64,000 bases of DNA from assembly GCA_963704595.1 (NCBI GenBank), contig OY969922.1, positions 2,542,001 through 2,606,000 of the forward strand. The letters are read 5' to 3'. This stretch comes from Acuticoccus sp963704595 (GTDB lineage: Bacteria > Pseudomonadota > Alphaproteobacteria > Rhizobiales > Amorphaceae). The translations under genes were made by a program, and so were the position numbers. The notes under the pieces were generated by a model that had not been told where the DNA came from, did not search any database, and saw only the letters and a list, made by a program, of their open reading frames with translations. Each line of letters opens with the position of its first letter. The first letter of the stretch is position 1. Shown here one piece after another: positions 9,293 to 18,393 of the stretch.

Positions 9293-9409
9293 CACGGCCT
9301 CCTTTGGTCGCACGGCCCGGACGGCGGCGCACGCCGTACCCGGGGCGGCCGTCGGAGCCAGTCGGTTCGATGGTGTCAGGGGCGCGAAGCGGCCGCGCCC
9401 GGATCGCTC

Positions 9410-10715
9410 CTAGATGGCACGGGCGAGCTCGGCGGGATAGGCCTCGCCCGCATTCTGTGCATCCTTGATGGCGTTGCGGCGCACCGAATCGTACGCGCGC
9501 CAGAACAATTCGCCAAACCATTCGCGCGCGAGGGGCGCCGCGGCCGCGAGGCAGGGCTCCAGTTCCTGCGGCACGCGCCGGTAGCCACGTGCCTCGCGCT
9601 CCTCCGCGGGCATCTTCGCAGGGTCCATGTCGGCGCTCAGCGGCGGGTCGAGCGCCTCGTCGAGCCCGGCCATTCCGGCGCGCACGATGGCGGCGAGCGC
9701 GAGGTAGGGGTTCGCCGATCGCGTCGCAAAGCCGGAATTCCAGCGATGCGCCCGGATGGCTGCCGTCGGGCCGTGGGCTGCGGGGGCAAAGCCGGATCGC
9801 CGCCTCGCGATTGCGGATGCCGAGGCAGGAGAACACGCCGACCCAGCTCGATTCGGCGATGCGCTGGAACGAGTTGGGGGAGGGCGTGGCGAACGCCATC
9901 ACCGCCTCGATGTGCTTCAGGATGCCGGCGGCGAAGGCGCCCGAGGTCGCCGTCAGGGCGCCGCTGTGCGCCGTGCGGGGGCCGCTCTCGTCCCACAGGC
10001 TGAAGTGGATGTGGATGCCGCTGCCGGCCTGGGTGAGGTCGGGCTTGGGCGCGAAGGTCGCGTGCGCGCCATGGCCTCTTGCCGTGTCGCGGATCGCTTC
10101 GCGCGCCAGCACCACGTCGTCGCAGCCGCGCAGCGCGTCGCGCACCGGATGCGAGATCTCGAACTGGTGCTCGCCATATTCGGCGGCGAACTGGTCGACG
10201 CGGGTGTTGGCGGTGCCGAGGATCTGCTGCACCTCCGCCGCGAAACCCGATACGCGGCGCGACCCCGCCAGCGAATATGCGGGGGTGTGCACGTCTTCCA
10301 GCCCGTTGATGTAGAGCTCCTGCTCGAAGCCGATCTTCATCGTAAGGCCGTGCTTCGCCTTGAGGTCATCGAGAGCACGGCGGAGCTGCGAGCGGGCGCA
10401 GACTTCCCAGAACGCGCCGTCGTGGTCGGTGATCTCGGAGAGATAGAGCGCCATCGTCGGCCGGTCGTCGCGGGACGGGAGCAGCATCCGCGTCTCGGGG
10501 ATGGCGACGAGCTTGGTCTCGCCCATGGGGCCGAACGGGTTGTCGGCCGGGATGGTGTTGGACGCGGAGATGCAGCTGTTGGTCGGCACCCAGGGGAGGC
10601 CGGAGGAGAGGATGTCATCGAGCCGCTCGATCGGGAAGGAGCGGCCGCGGAAGACCGCCGACAGCTCCAGATTGCCGACCATCGCGGCGCGCGGGTCCTC
10701 GAAACGGGTGCTCAT
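9410..10715 (-). CDS. Glutamine synthetase family ligase (gamma-glutamyl-amine ligase-like, frameshifted)
   Basis: About 434 residues after repair. It belongs to the GlnA superfamily, which forms gamma-glutamyl amides with ATP. Motifs are GFEQELYING (metal/glutamate site), EYGEHQFEIS, HATFAPKPDLTQAGSGIHIHFSLW (seen from about 9990 to 10070), and NPYLALAAIVRAGM near the end. The frame breaks at about 9717. The upstream frame ends LEFRLCDA and the downstream one resumes at ANPYLALAA. Removing the G at 9717 of the + strand joins them. The start ATG overlaps the stop of the preceding gene (ATGA). The context favours a PuuA/GlnT-type amine ligase over ammonium assimilation. Confidence 0.85.
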
Positions 10716-11512
10716 GTCGGTTTCCTTTCGCACACGGCCATCGCCTTGGGGAGCGCGGTGGCGAGCCGTTCGGCCCATTCGCGCTGCCCGTCATCGTCGC
10801 CGATGAGGTCCTGCCGGATCTCGATCAGGGTATGGGGAATGCCGCGCCGCTCGCCGTGGACCGGCACGGTGTAATCGCCGAGCGCGCCGACCTGGTAGGG
10901 CACGTTCTCGCCCACGAGGATGCCGTCCGCCTGCAGGACCTGCGACAGGGCGAGCGACAGCGACGGGTCCTTGTCGAACAGCACGCAGACGGGCCACGGG
11001 CGCGGCTCGGGGTGCTCGCCGTGGACGGGGGTGTAGGAGTGGACGGCGACGAGGTGGGTGTCGATGCCGGCGTCTTCCCGCCGGTCGAGCGCGGCCTCGA
11101 TGGCGGCGTGGTAGGGGTGGAAGATCTCCGCCGTGCGGGCGGCGCCGTCGCGGCCGGCGAGGCCGACATTGCCGGGGATCGGCGTGCCGTCGGACCGTTC
11201 GGGGAAGGCGCTCGGCTCGCTCGGCGGCCGGTTGCAGTCGATCACGAGGCGCGAATAGAGCTGGATGAAGAGCTCTGCCGCCAGCCTCTGCGACAGGATC
11301 CGCGCCACCGCCGCCGCGCCGATGTCGTAGCCGATGTGCCGCGCAAGGTCGGCCTCGCCGACGCCGAGGTCTAGCGCGCCCGGCACGAGGTTGCCGCCAT
11401 GGTCGCAGGTGAGGAGCCATGGGCTCAGCGGCGGACCCATCCGCTCGACGGGTGAGGCATCGTGCGGACCGAGGAGGCCGTAGGGGAAGGTGGGCGGGAC
11501 AAGTTGACGCAT
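10712..11512 (-). CDS. N-formylglutamate amidohydrolase family protein
   Basis: A 266-residue cytoplasmic hydrolase of the FGase family, which cleaves N-formylglutamate or related N-acyl amino acids. Diagnostic stretches are LLTCDHGGNLVPGAL (metal-binding His), LFIQLYSRLVIDCNRPP, HPYHAAIEAAL and VHSYTPV. The start ATG 11512 gives the normal family length. An earlier in-frame ATG at 11575 would add a non-conserved stretch. It is the first gene of the ligase/aminotransferase operon and is divergent from the liv-type importer, so import and catabolism may be linked. Confidence 0.85.
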   Translation of the reverse strand: MRQLVPPTFPYGLLGPHDASPVERMGPPLSPWLLTCDHGGNLVPGALDLGVGEADLARHIGYDIGAAAVARILSQRLAAELFIQLYSRLVIDCNRPPSEPSAFPERSDGTPIPGNVGLAGRDGAARTAEIFHPYHAAIEAALDRREDAGIDTHLVAVHSYTPVHGEHPEPRPWPVCVLFDKDPSLSLALSQVLQADGILVGENVPYQVGALGDYTVPVHGERRGIPHTLIEIRQDLIGDDDGQREWAERLATALPKAMAVCERKPT

Positions 11513-11560
11513 TTGCCCCCAATAGGGCCAACGCGGGCGCCATTCAACGCCTTGGGTTGA

Positions 11561-11589
11561 TTGACAATTATGCACTGCTTCTTTTTCTT
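11561..11589 (+). promoter_or_regulatory. Possible promoter of the branched-chain-type ABC operon
   Basis: A consensus -35 hexamer TTGACA (11561-11566) stands alone in the divergent gap between the amidohydrolase and the importer. A weak, T-rich -10-like region follows after about 17 bases (11584-11589). The assignment rests mainly on the -35 match and the location. Confidence 0.3.
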
Positions 11590-11616
11590 GCTTTCTCCTC
11601 TAGTGCCCGGAGCCCC

Positions 11617-13469
11617 ATGTCGGGATCGCCCATCGACCTCACGTTGCTGTCCAGACGCCGCGCCGGTGCGCAGGTCGGCGAGACGGTTCTCCTCGTCGCG
11701 CTGATCGCGGGCATTTCGCTCGGCATGTGGCTGCTGCTCGGCCGGACCGGCGAGCGGATCGCGACGCAGATGTGCGTCAACGTCGCCGCGGTGGTGGCGC
11801 TTTCGGTGTTCACCGGCAACTCGGGCATCGTGTCGTTCGGCCACTCCGCCTTCATGGCGATCGGCGCCTACACCGCCGGGCTCCTGACGATGCCGGCGAC
11901 GCTCCAGAAGATGGCGGTTCCGATGCTGCCGGCCTTCCTCGCCGGGCACGAACTGCTCCTTCGCCCTCGCGCTCGTCGCGGTGCTGGCGGTCGGGATTGT
12001 GGTTGCCTTCGCGAGCGGGTTGCCGATCTCGCGCCTGAACGGTGCGTCGGCGACCATCGCGACGCTCGGCCTTCTCATCATCGTCCACAGCATTCTGATC
12101 GGCGCGCGCGAGATCACCCGCGGCAGCCAGACCTTCTACGGCGTTCCGCGGGTGACGACGTTCTGGGTCGCGCTCGGGGCCGCGATCGCGTTCGCCATCC
12201 TGGCGCGACTTTTCCGGGAGAGCCGCTGGGGGCTGGAGCTGCGCGCAGTCCGCGACAACGCCTCCGCCGCCGAGGCGCTCGGCATCAACGCGCAGCGGGC
12301 GCGGCTCGTCGGGTGGACGGTGTCGGGCGCATTGGCTGCGGTCGCGGGCGCGCTCTACGGGCACATGCTGGGCGCGTTCTCGCCGCACACGTTCTACTTC
12401 GGCCTGATGTTCGCGATGGTGGCGATGCTGATCGTCGGCGGCATGGCGACTGTCTCGGGCGCGGTCGTCGGCGTGGTGGTGGTGACGATCCTGCAGGATA
12501 CCGTGCGCCAGTTCGAGGGCGGCTTCACCGTCGGCGGCTATGAGATGCCGGCGGTGTTCGGCCTCACCACGGTCGCGCTCAGCGTCGCGATCCTCCTCGT
12601 CATCTGGCTGCGGCCCGAAGGTCTTCTCGGCCGGCGCGAGCTTCGCCTGCCGGGTCTCGGCCGCATCTTCTCGGGCCTCGGCCCAAAGGGCGAGGTGGCC
12701 CGGCCGGTCGCCGTGCGCGAGGCGGTCCCGCTCGACGTCGAGGGCCTGTCGCGCAGCTTCTCCGGGCTGAAGGCCGTCGACAACGCGACGTTCGACGTGC
12801 CGCCCGGCACGGTGACTGGCCTCATCGGACCCAACGGCGCGGGCAAGTCCACGCTGGTGAACCTCCTCACCGGCCAGTTCCGCGCCGACGAGGGGCGCGC
12901 GCACTTCGGCAAGACCGACATCACGGCGCTCGTCGCCGCACACCATCGCCAAGCTCGGCCTGTCGCGCACGTTCCAGAACATCCGCCTGTTCGGCAATCT
13001 CACAGTCTACGAGAACGTCCTCGTCGCGGCGCTGCCACATGCGCCGAGCCGGGCCGCCGCGCGGGCACGGGCCCTGCGCGAGATCGAGGCGCTCGACCTT
13101 GCCGCCGAGGCCGACACCTTCGCCGACGCATTGCCCTACGGCGCGCGCAAGCGGCTCGAGATCGCCCGCTGCCTCGCGATGGAGCCCGCGATGATCCTGC
13201 TCGACGAGCCCGCCGCCGGGATGAACCCCGAAGAAACCTCGGACCTTGCGGGCCGCCTCGTCGGGCTGACGCAAGAGCGCGGCATCGGGCTTCTCCTCAT
13301 CGACCACGACCTCGAGTTCGTGAACCGCCTGTCCTCGTCGATCGTCGTCATCAACCGCGGCGCCGTGATCGCGCGCGGCACGCCGGAGGAAATCCGGCAC
13401 AATGATGCGGTGATCGAAGCCTACATCGGCCGCGGCCGCAAAACGGAAACCAAAGGAGCAATGGCATGA
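11617..13469 (+). CDS. Fused LivM-LivG branched-chain-type ABC permease/ATPase (two frameshifts)
   Basis: Once repaired this is a single protein of about 616 residues. Residues 1-340 are a LivM-type permease (SGIVSFGHSAFMAIGAYTAG; RAVRDNASAAEALGI; hydrophobic helices). From about 370 a LivG-type ATPase follows (LIGPNGAGKSTL Walker A, GLSRTFQNIRLF, LPYGARKRLEIARCLA signature, LLDEPAAGMNP Walker B). No stop or start lies between the domains, so the fusion is genuine in the surviving frame. Shifts at about 11950 (before NCSFALALVAV) and 12932 (before SPHTIAKLGL) are each repaired by removing one G. The ATG at 11617 has GGAG 5 bases upstream. It is the first gene of the importer operon. Confidence 0.88.
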
Positions 13470-14639
13470 CCCTACGCACAACGACGGCGCTCGCACTCCT
13501 CGCCGGTGTCGGCCTCGCAGGCACCGCGGGCCTCGCAGGCCCCGCCTTCGCCGAGGACTACAAGATCGGCGTGATGAGCGCCCAGTCCGGCTACCTGACG
13601 CCCTACGACCAGCCGTCCTACGCCGGCTTCAAGTACTGCGTCGACAAGATGAACGAGGCCGGCGGCATGGCCGGCAAGTACAACGTCATCCTCGACGTGC
13701 GCGACACCCGCTCCGACATGGCCGAAAGCGTGAAGGTCACGCAGGAGATGATCGACAACGGCGCGCAGTTCATCGTCGCCTCCGCCGATGCCGACCCCAC
13801 CATCGCCGCCGGCCAGATCTCCGAGCCCGCGCAGATCCCGACCATGAGCTTTGCCGGCACCGCCCCGGTGATGACGCAGGTCGGCGAATACATCTTCGGC
13901 GCCTACCCGGCGGACAACCAGCAGGCGACGGTGCTCGCCGACTTCGCCACCGAGCAGGGCCTCTACGAAGGTCTACATCCTGAAGTCGCCCGATGCGGCC
14001 TACACCATGGGCGGCCCGGAATATTTCGCCGAGGTGTTCGAGGCGAACGGCGGCGAGGTTGTCGGCGAGAGCCTCTATTCGCTCAACCAGCCTGACTTTT
14101 CCGCCATCGTCACCACCATCAAGAACACCGAGCCGGCGCCCGACGTGATCGTGACGTGGGCCTGGGAGCCTGACTTCCCGGCCTTCATCAAGGCGCTGCG
14201 CGGCGCCGGCGTCGACACCCAGGTGATGGGCGGCGACGTGCTCGACACGCCCACCGTGCGCGGCCTCGGCGACGTCGTGGCCGGCACCTACCACACCTCC
14301 GGCGGCTTCCCCGAGGAGGGCAGCGCGTACGGCGACTTCATGAAGGAATACGAAGCCGCAACCGGCACCGAGCCCGACAACAACTACTATGTGAACGGCT
14401 GCGACGTCGCCCACATGATCGAGCAGGCCGTGGAAGCTGCCGGTACCACCGATCCGGTGGCCGTGCGTGACGCGCTCGCCAACATCGAGGATGGCGAGGG
14501 CGTCATGTCGAACTTCACCTTCAAGGGCACGGACCGGATGCCGCTGCGCCCCGTGGTGATCGCCAAGATCAACGCCGACGGCTCGAAGGACTTCGTGTCC
14601 CGCGGCACCGCCGACCCCGACAAGCTGCCGAAGCCCTGA
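13466..14639 (+). CDS. Branched-chain-type ABC transporter substrate-binding protein (frameshifted)
   Basis: A periplasmic type I binding protein of about 390 residues after repair (LivK-like family). The signal peptide ends near AGPAFAED (about residue 29). The family features are YKIGVMSAQSGYLTPY, QEMIDNGAQFIVASADADPT and VNGCDVAHMIEQAVE. The frame breaks at about 13967. The upstream frame ends ATEQGLY and the downstream one starts KVYILKSPDAAYTMGG. Removing one G repairs it. The ATG overlaps the preceding stop. Ligands of this family include amino acids, amides, urea and aromatic acids, so the substrate is open. Confidence 0.88.
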
Positions 14640-14645
14640 GCTGAC

Positions 14646-15350
14646 ATGCTGACCGTCACGGATCTTTCCGTCCATTACGGCCCCGTCCACGCCGTCCGCG
14701 GCGTGGATCTCACCGTACGCGCGGGTTCCGTGACGGCGCTGCTCGGCGCCAACGGCGCCGGCAAGACCACCACGCTGATGGCCGTCGCCGGCGCCCGAAA
14801 GGTATCCGGCGGCGACATCGTCCTCGACGGCACCTCCATCGTCGGCTCGGCGCCTGAGGACATCATCCGCGCCGGCGTCGCCGTGGTGCCGGAGGGGCGG
14901 CGGGTGTTCGCTTCCCTCAGCGTTCTGGAAAACCTCGTCGTCGCGGGCTCCATCGCCGCCGACGCCGCCGTCTCCCGCGAGCGGCGCGACGAGATGATGA
15001 CCCGCTTTCCCATCCTCGCCGAACGCCGCCACCAGAAGGCGGGGCTTCTTTCGGGCGGCGAACAGCAGATGCTGGCGATCGCCCGCGCGCTGATGTCCGC
15101 CCCGCGCCTCCTGCTGCTCGACGAGCCCTCCCTCGGTCTCGCGCCGCAGATGGTGGACCGCGTGTTCGACCTCATCGAAGGCCTCAAGGCGGAGGGGCTT
15201 GCGATCCTTCTGGTGGAGCAAAACGTGCCGCTGTCGCTCGAAATCGCCGACCAGGCGGTCGTCCTTGCCAACGGACGCGTCTCCATCGCCGGCACCGGCG
15301 CCGAACTTGCGGACAGCGACCTCGTTCGCGCCGCGTACCTGGCGGCCTGA
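14646..15350 (+). CDS. LivF-type ABC transporter ATPase
   Basis: A 234-residue ATPase, the second nucleotide-binding subunit of a branched-chain-type importer. Walker A is LLGANGAGKTT, the signature LLSGGEQQMLAIARALM, Walker B LLLLDEPSLGLAP, with the LivF-typical VVPEGRRVFASLSVLENL between. It starts 6 bases after the binding-protein stop and ends 3 bases before the LivH-type permease, so it is cotranscribed. It pairs with the ATPase half of the LivM-LivG fusion. Confidence 0.93.
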   Translation: MLTVTDLSVHYGPVHAVRGVDLTVRAGSVTALLGANGAGKTTTLMAVAGARKVSGGDIVLDGTSIVGSAPEDIIRAGVAVVPEGRRVFASLSVLENLVVAGSIAADAAVSRERRDEMMTRFPILAERRHQKAGLLSGGEQQMLAIARALMSAPRLLLLDEPSLGLAPQMVDRVFDLIEGLKAEGLAILLVEQNVPLSLEIADQAVVLANGRVSIAGTGAELADSDLVRAAYLAA

Positions 15351-15353
15351 GCG

Positions 15354-16241
15354 ATGGACGTCGTCATCCAGCAGTTCGTCAACGCGCTGTCGCTGGGCGG
15401 GATCTACGCGCTCCTCGCGCTCGGCCTCGCGATCGTGTTCTCCATCGTCCGCCTGATCAACTTCGCCCACGGCGAGATCATGACCGTGGGCGGCTACGGC
15501 GTCTTCGTCTGCCTGCTGTTCGGCCTGCCGATCCCGCTTGCGATCCTCGCCGGCATCCTCGCCTCGGTGGTGACGGCGATGCTGATGGAGCGCGTCGCCT
15601 TCCGCGCCATGCGCGGCGCCAGCGTCGTCTCGCTCCTCATCACCAGCTTCGCGATCAGCGAGATCCTGAAGGTCCTGTTCCAGAACGGTATTTCCGCGCG
15701 CCCCAAACCCATCCAGCTCCCCGCCAGCCTCTCGGGGAGCTACGAGTTCGCCGGCCTCACCATCGGCGTCATCCCCACCATCTCGATCTTCACGACGCTC
15801 TGCGCGCTCACCGGCCTCACGCTGTTCCTGCGGCGCACGGAAACCGGCATGGCGATGCGCGCCGCGGCTGAGGACTTCGAGATGCTGCGGCTCCTCGGGG
15901 TGCGCGCCAACCGCGTGGTGGCGGCGGCGTTCGCGCTCTCGGGGCTGCTCGCCGGCATCGCGGCGGTGGTGTGGACGGCGCAGCGCGGCTCGGTCGACCC
16001 GCTGATGGGCTTCTACCCGGTGCTGAAGGCGTTCATCGCGACTGTGCTGGGCGGTCTCGGCAGCCTTTCGGGCGCCGTGCTCGGCGGCTTCCTCGTCGGC
16101 ACGTTCGAGGTCTTCAGCCAGGCGTTCCTGCCCGACAGTCTCTCGCCCTATCGCGATGCGATTGTGCTATCGGCCGTCATCGCGGTCCTTCTCGTGCGGC
16201 CGGACGGGCTGATCCCCGCCGCCAAGGTCGACCGCAGCTAA
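15354..16241 (+). CDS. LivH-type ABC transporter permease
   Basis: A 295-residue integral membrane permease with about eight hydrophobic helices and the LivH signature IVRLINFAHGEIMTVGGYG near residue 30-48. The EAA-like region RAAAEDFEMLRLLGV lies between helices. It completes the importer with the LivM-LivG fusion, the binding protein and LivF. It is separated by only 22 bases from the isochorismatase-like hydrolase, suggesting that the hydrolase acts on the imported compound. Confidence 0.92.
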   Translation: MDVVIQQFVNALSLGGIYALLALGLAIVFSIVRLINFAHGEIMTVGGYGVFVCLLFGLPIPLAILAGILASVVTAMLMERVAFRAMRGASVVSLLITSFAISEILKVLFQNGISARPKPIQLPASLSGSYEFAGLTIGVIPTISIFTTLCALTGLTLFLRRTETGMAMRAAAEDFEMLRLLGVRANRVVAAAFALSGLLAGIAAVVWTAQRGSVDPLMGFYPVLKAFIATVLGGLGSLSGAVLGGFLVGTFEVFSQAFLPDSLSPYRDAIVLSAVIAVLLVRPDGLIPAAKVDRS

Positions 16242-16263
16242 CCCCACGTTTCAGGAGAGAACC

Positions 16264-16926
16264 TTGGCCCACCCCAGCGTCGAGAACGCGTCCGTCAAGG
16301 ACCGCGAGAAGCCCATCGTCAAAGGCAAGACCGCGCTTCTGTCCATCGACATGCAGTACACCGAGTGGACGCCAGAGACCGCCGCGGCGGCGAGGGCCGG
16401 GACGGGCGACACGTCCAAGCACCCCTACCTCAACCGCCTGTCCGACGTCGTCATCCCCAACCAGCAGCGCCTGCAGGCCGCCGCGCGCAAGGCCGGCGTG
16501 GAAGTGATGTTCACCGTCATCGAGGCGCTGACGAAGGACGGCCGCGACATCAGCCTCGACCACAAGATCTCCGGCATCTTCGTGCCGAAGGGCTCGTTCG
16601 AGGCGAAGGTGATCGAGGAGGTCGGGCCCGAGGGCGACGAGATCGTCATTCCGAAGACCGCGTCCGGCATCTTCAACTCCACAAACGTGGAGTATGTCCT
16701 GCGCAACCTCGGCATCGAGCAACTGGTCATCTACGGCGTCTGCTCCGACCAGTGCGTCGAGACCTCGGTGCGCGACGCATGTGATCGCGGCTTCCTCGTC
16801 ACGCTCGTGCCGGACTGCTGCGCGACCCACGACCAGGGCCGCCACGAGCGCGCCATGGACGCGCTCGACGGGCATTACGCGCGCACGCGCACCACCGACG
16901 AGCTGATCGCCGAACTCGAGGCCTGA
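16264..16926 (+). CDS. Isochorismatase-family cysteine hydrolase
   Basis: A 220-residue hydrolase of the isochorismatase-like fold. The catalytic triad is readable as Asp in ALLSIDMQY, Lys in VIPKTASGIFNST and Cys in YGVCSDQCVETSVRDA. Such enzymes hydrolyse C-N bonds of amides, ureides, biuret or N-carbamoyl compounds, or vinyl ethers. The start is TTG 16264 with AGGAGA about 8 bases upstream. It lies directly behind the LivH-type permease, so its substrate is probably the imported nitrogen compound, but this is inference. Confidence 0.88.
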   Translation: MAHPSVENASVKDREKPIVKGKTALLSIDMQYTEWTPETAAAARAGTGDTSKHPYLNRLSDVVIPNQQRLQAAARKAGVEVMFTVIEALTKDGRDISLDHKISGIFVPKGSFEAKVIEEVGPEGDEIVIPKTASGIFNSTNVEYVLRNLGIEQLVIYGVCSDQCVETSVRDACDRGFLVTLVPDCCATHDQGRHERAMDALDGHYARTRTTDELIAELEA

Positions 16927-16951
16927 TCCGGACTTCTTGGTCCCGTCTGCG

Positions 16952-16973
16952 GCGCCGACGCGTGGGTCGGCGC
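16952..16973 (+). terminator. Hairpin after the importer/hydrolase operon
   Basis: An 8-bp perfect stem (16952-16959 with 16966-16973, 6-base loop) begins 26 bases after the hydrolase stop. No T-run follows, so termination is only likely. Confidence 0.4.
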
Positions 16974-17044
16974 GCTGAGGAGGGCGGCGAGGAGCGTCGC
17001 CGCCACCGCCTCGGCGACGGTCACCGCCGGGGTGCGCAGGCGGC

Positions 17045-17281
17045 TCATTCCTTCGGCCCCCTGTAGAGCTGGCCGCCGTGGCCCTTCAGCACGAAGTACT
17101 CACGGTCGCTGGTGAGGATCCAGGCCAGCTCGTCGATATTCTTGATCATCTGGTCCGCCGCCGCCTTGACGAGCGAGCGCGGCTGCGAACCTGCGGAAAG
17201 CTCGATCATCGCCATGCGGCAGGCGCCGAGGCGGGTGACGACCGAGGGAACGTCGATGCGGGGGAGGGGGCGCTTTGTCAT
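17045..17281 (-). CDS. Small hypothetical protein
   Basis: A 78-residue protein of unknown family. It is basic at the N-terminus and has a plausible globular composition: VTRLGACRMAMIELSAG, a helical DQMIKNIDELAWIL stretch and a C-terminal YFVLKGHGGQLYRGPKE. It has no membrane segment or signal peptide. A GAGGT-type ribosome site lies upstream on the reverse strand, though its spacing is long. It is divergent from the SMP-30 lactonase. Probably real, function unknown. Confidence 0.5.
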   Translation of the reverse strand: MTKRPLPRIDVPSVVTRLGACRMAMIELSAGSQPRSLVKAAADQMIKNIDELAWILTSDREYFVLKGHGGQLYRGPKE

Positions 17282-17450
17282 GTCCGCAACCTACCTCATG
17301 TTCCGGTTATGTTCCATCCCTTTCATGCGCGCTCCCGCTAAAATCAGCTTCAGTGCAACACCCGCCGCTTGCGAGCCCCGGCCAGTTGAGCCACTGGAGG
17401 ATTGCGGCGGACCGCCGCATCAAAACCAATAAGCATCAGGAGAAGCGCCC

Positions 17451-18368
17451 ATGCCCGAGTCCCATTTCGAGGTCCTCGAGAAGGAATTCCAGAAGTTCGT
17501 GCTGGGCACCGCCTACCTCGACAAGCTGTGGACCGGCGGGCGCTGGGCCGAGGGGCCGGCCTATTTCGGCGGCGGCCGCTACCTCGTCTTCTCCGACATT
17601 CCGAACAACCGGATGATCCGCTACGACGAGACCGACGATTCCACTTCGGTCTTCCGCGCGCCCTCCAACAACTCCAACGGCAACACCGTCGACCGCGAGG
17701 GGCGTCTCGTCACCTGCGAGCATCTGGCCCGCCGCGTCACCCGGACCGAGCACGATGGCACGATCACGGTCCTGGCCGACAAGCACGAGGGCAAGCGCTT
17801 CAACTCGCCAAACGACGTGATCGTCCACCCCGACGGCGGCGTCTGGTTCACCGACCCGACGTACGGGATCGACCAGAACTACGAGGGCATCAAGGCCGAC
17901 AGCGAGATCGGCGGCAGCCACGTCTACCGGATCGACCCGTCGACCGGCGAGACCCACGCCGTCGCGACCGATTTCGTGAAGCCGAACGGCCTCGCCTTCA
18001 CCCCGGACTACGAGAAGCTCATCGTGGTCGACACCGGCGCCACCCACGTCGAGGACGGCCCGCGCCACATGCGCACCTTCAACGTGGTGGACGGCAAGCG
18101 CCTCAGCGGCGGCGAGATCTTCGCAACGTCCACGGCCGGCCTGTTCGACGGTTTCCGCTTCGACGAGGACGGCTACATCTGGACGAGCGCGGCCGACGGG
18201 GTCCACTGCATCAACCCGGCCGGCGAGCTCATCGGCAAGATCCGCATTCCCGAGGTGGTCGCCAACGTGTGCTGGGGCGACTGGAAGCGCCACCGCCTCT
18301 ACATCTGCGGCACGTCCAGCCTCTACGCGACCTTCGTGCGCACCACCGGGATGGCCTACGCGCGCTAG
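17451..18368 (+). CDS. SMP-30/gluconolactonase family protein
   Basis: A 305-residue six-bladed propeller lactonase of the SMP-30/LRE family, which opens sugar lactones using a bound divalent metal. Evidence is the start WAEGPAYFGGGRYLVFSDIP (the metal-binding Glu is the E of AEGP), the active-site Asn in NSPNDVIVHPDGGVWFTDP and DFVKPNGLAFTPD, and the Asp in FDGFRFDEDGYIW. No signal peptide. The ATG at 17451 follows AGGAGAAG. The specific lactone is not predictable. Confidence 0.9.
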   Translation: MPESHFEVLEKEFQKFVLGTAYLDKLWTGGRWAEGPAYFGGGRYLVFSDIPNNRMIRYDETDDSTSVFRAPSNNSNGNTVDREGRLVTCEHLARRVTRTEHDGTITVLADKHEGKRFNSPNDVIVHPDGGVWFTDPTYGIDQNYEGIKADSEIGGSHVYRIDPSTGETHAVATDFVKPNGLAFTPDYEKLIVVDTGATHVEDGPRHMRTFNVVDGKRLSGGEIFATSTAGLFDGFRFDEDGYIWTSAADGVHCINPAGELIGKIRIPEVVANVCWGDWKRHRLYICGTSSLYATFVRTTGMAYAR

Positions 18369-18393
18369 CGCCGGCCGCTGAGGGGCCGGGCGC

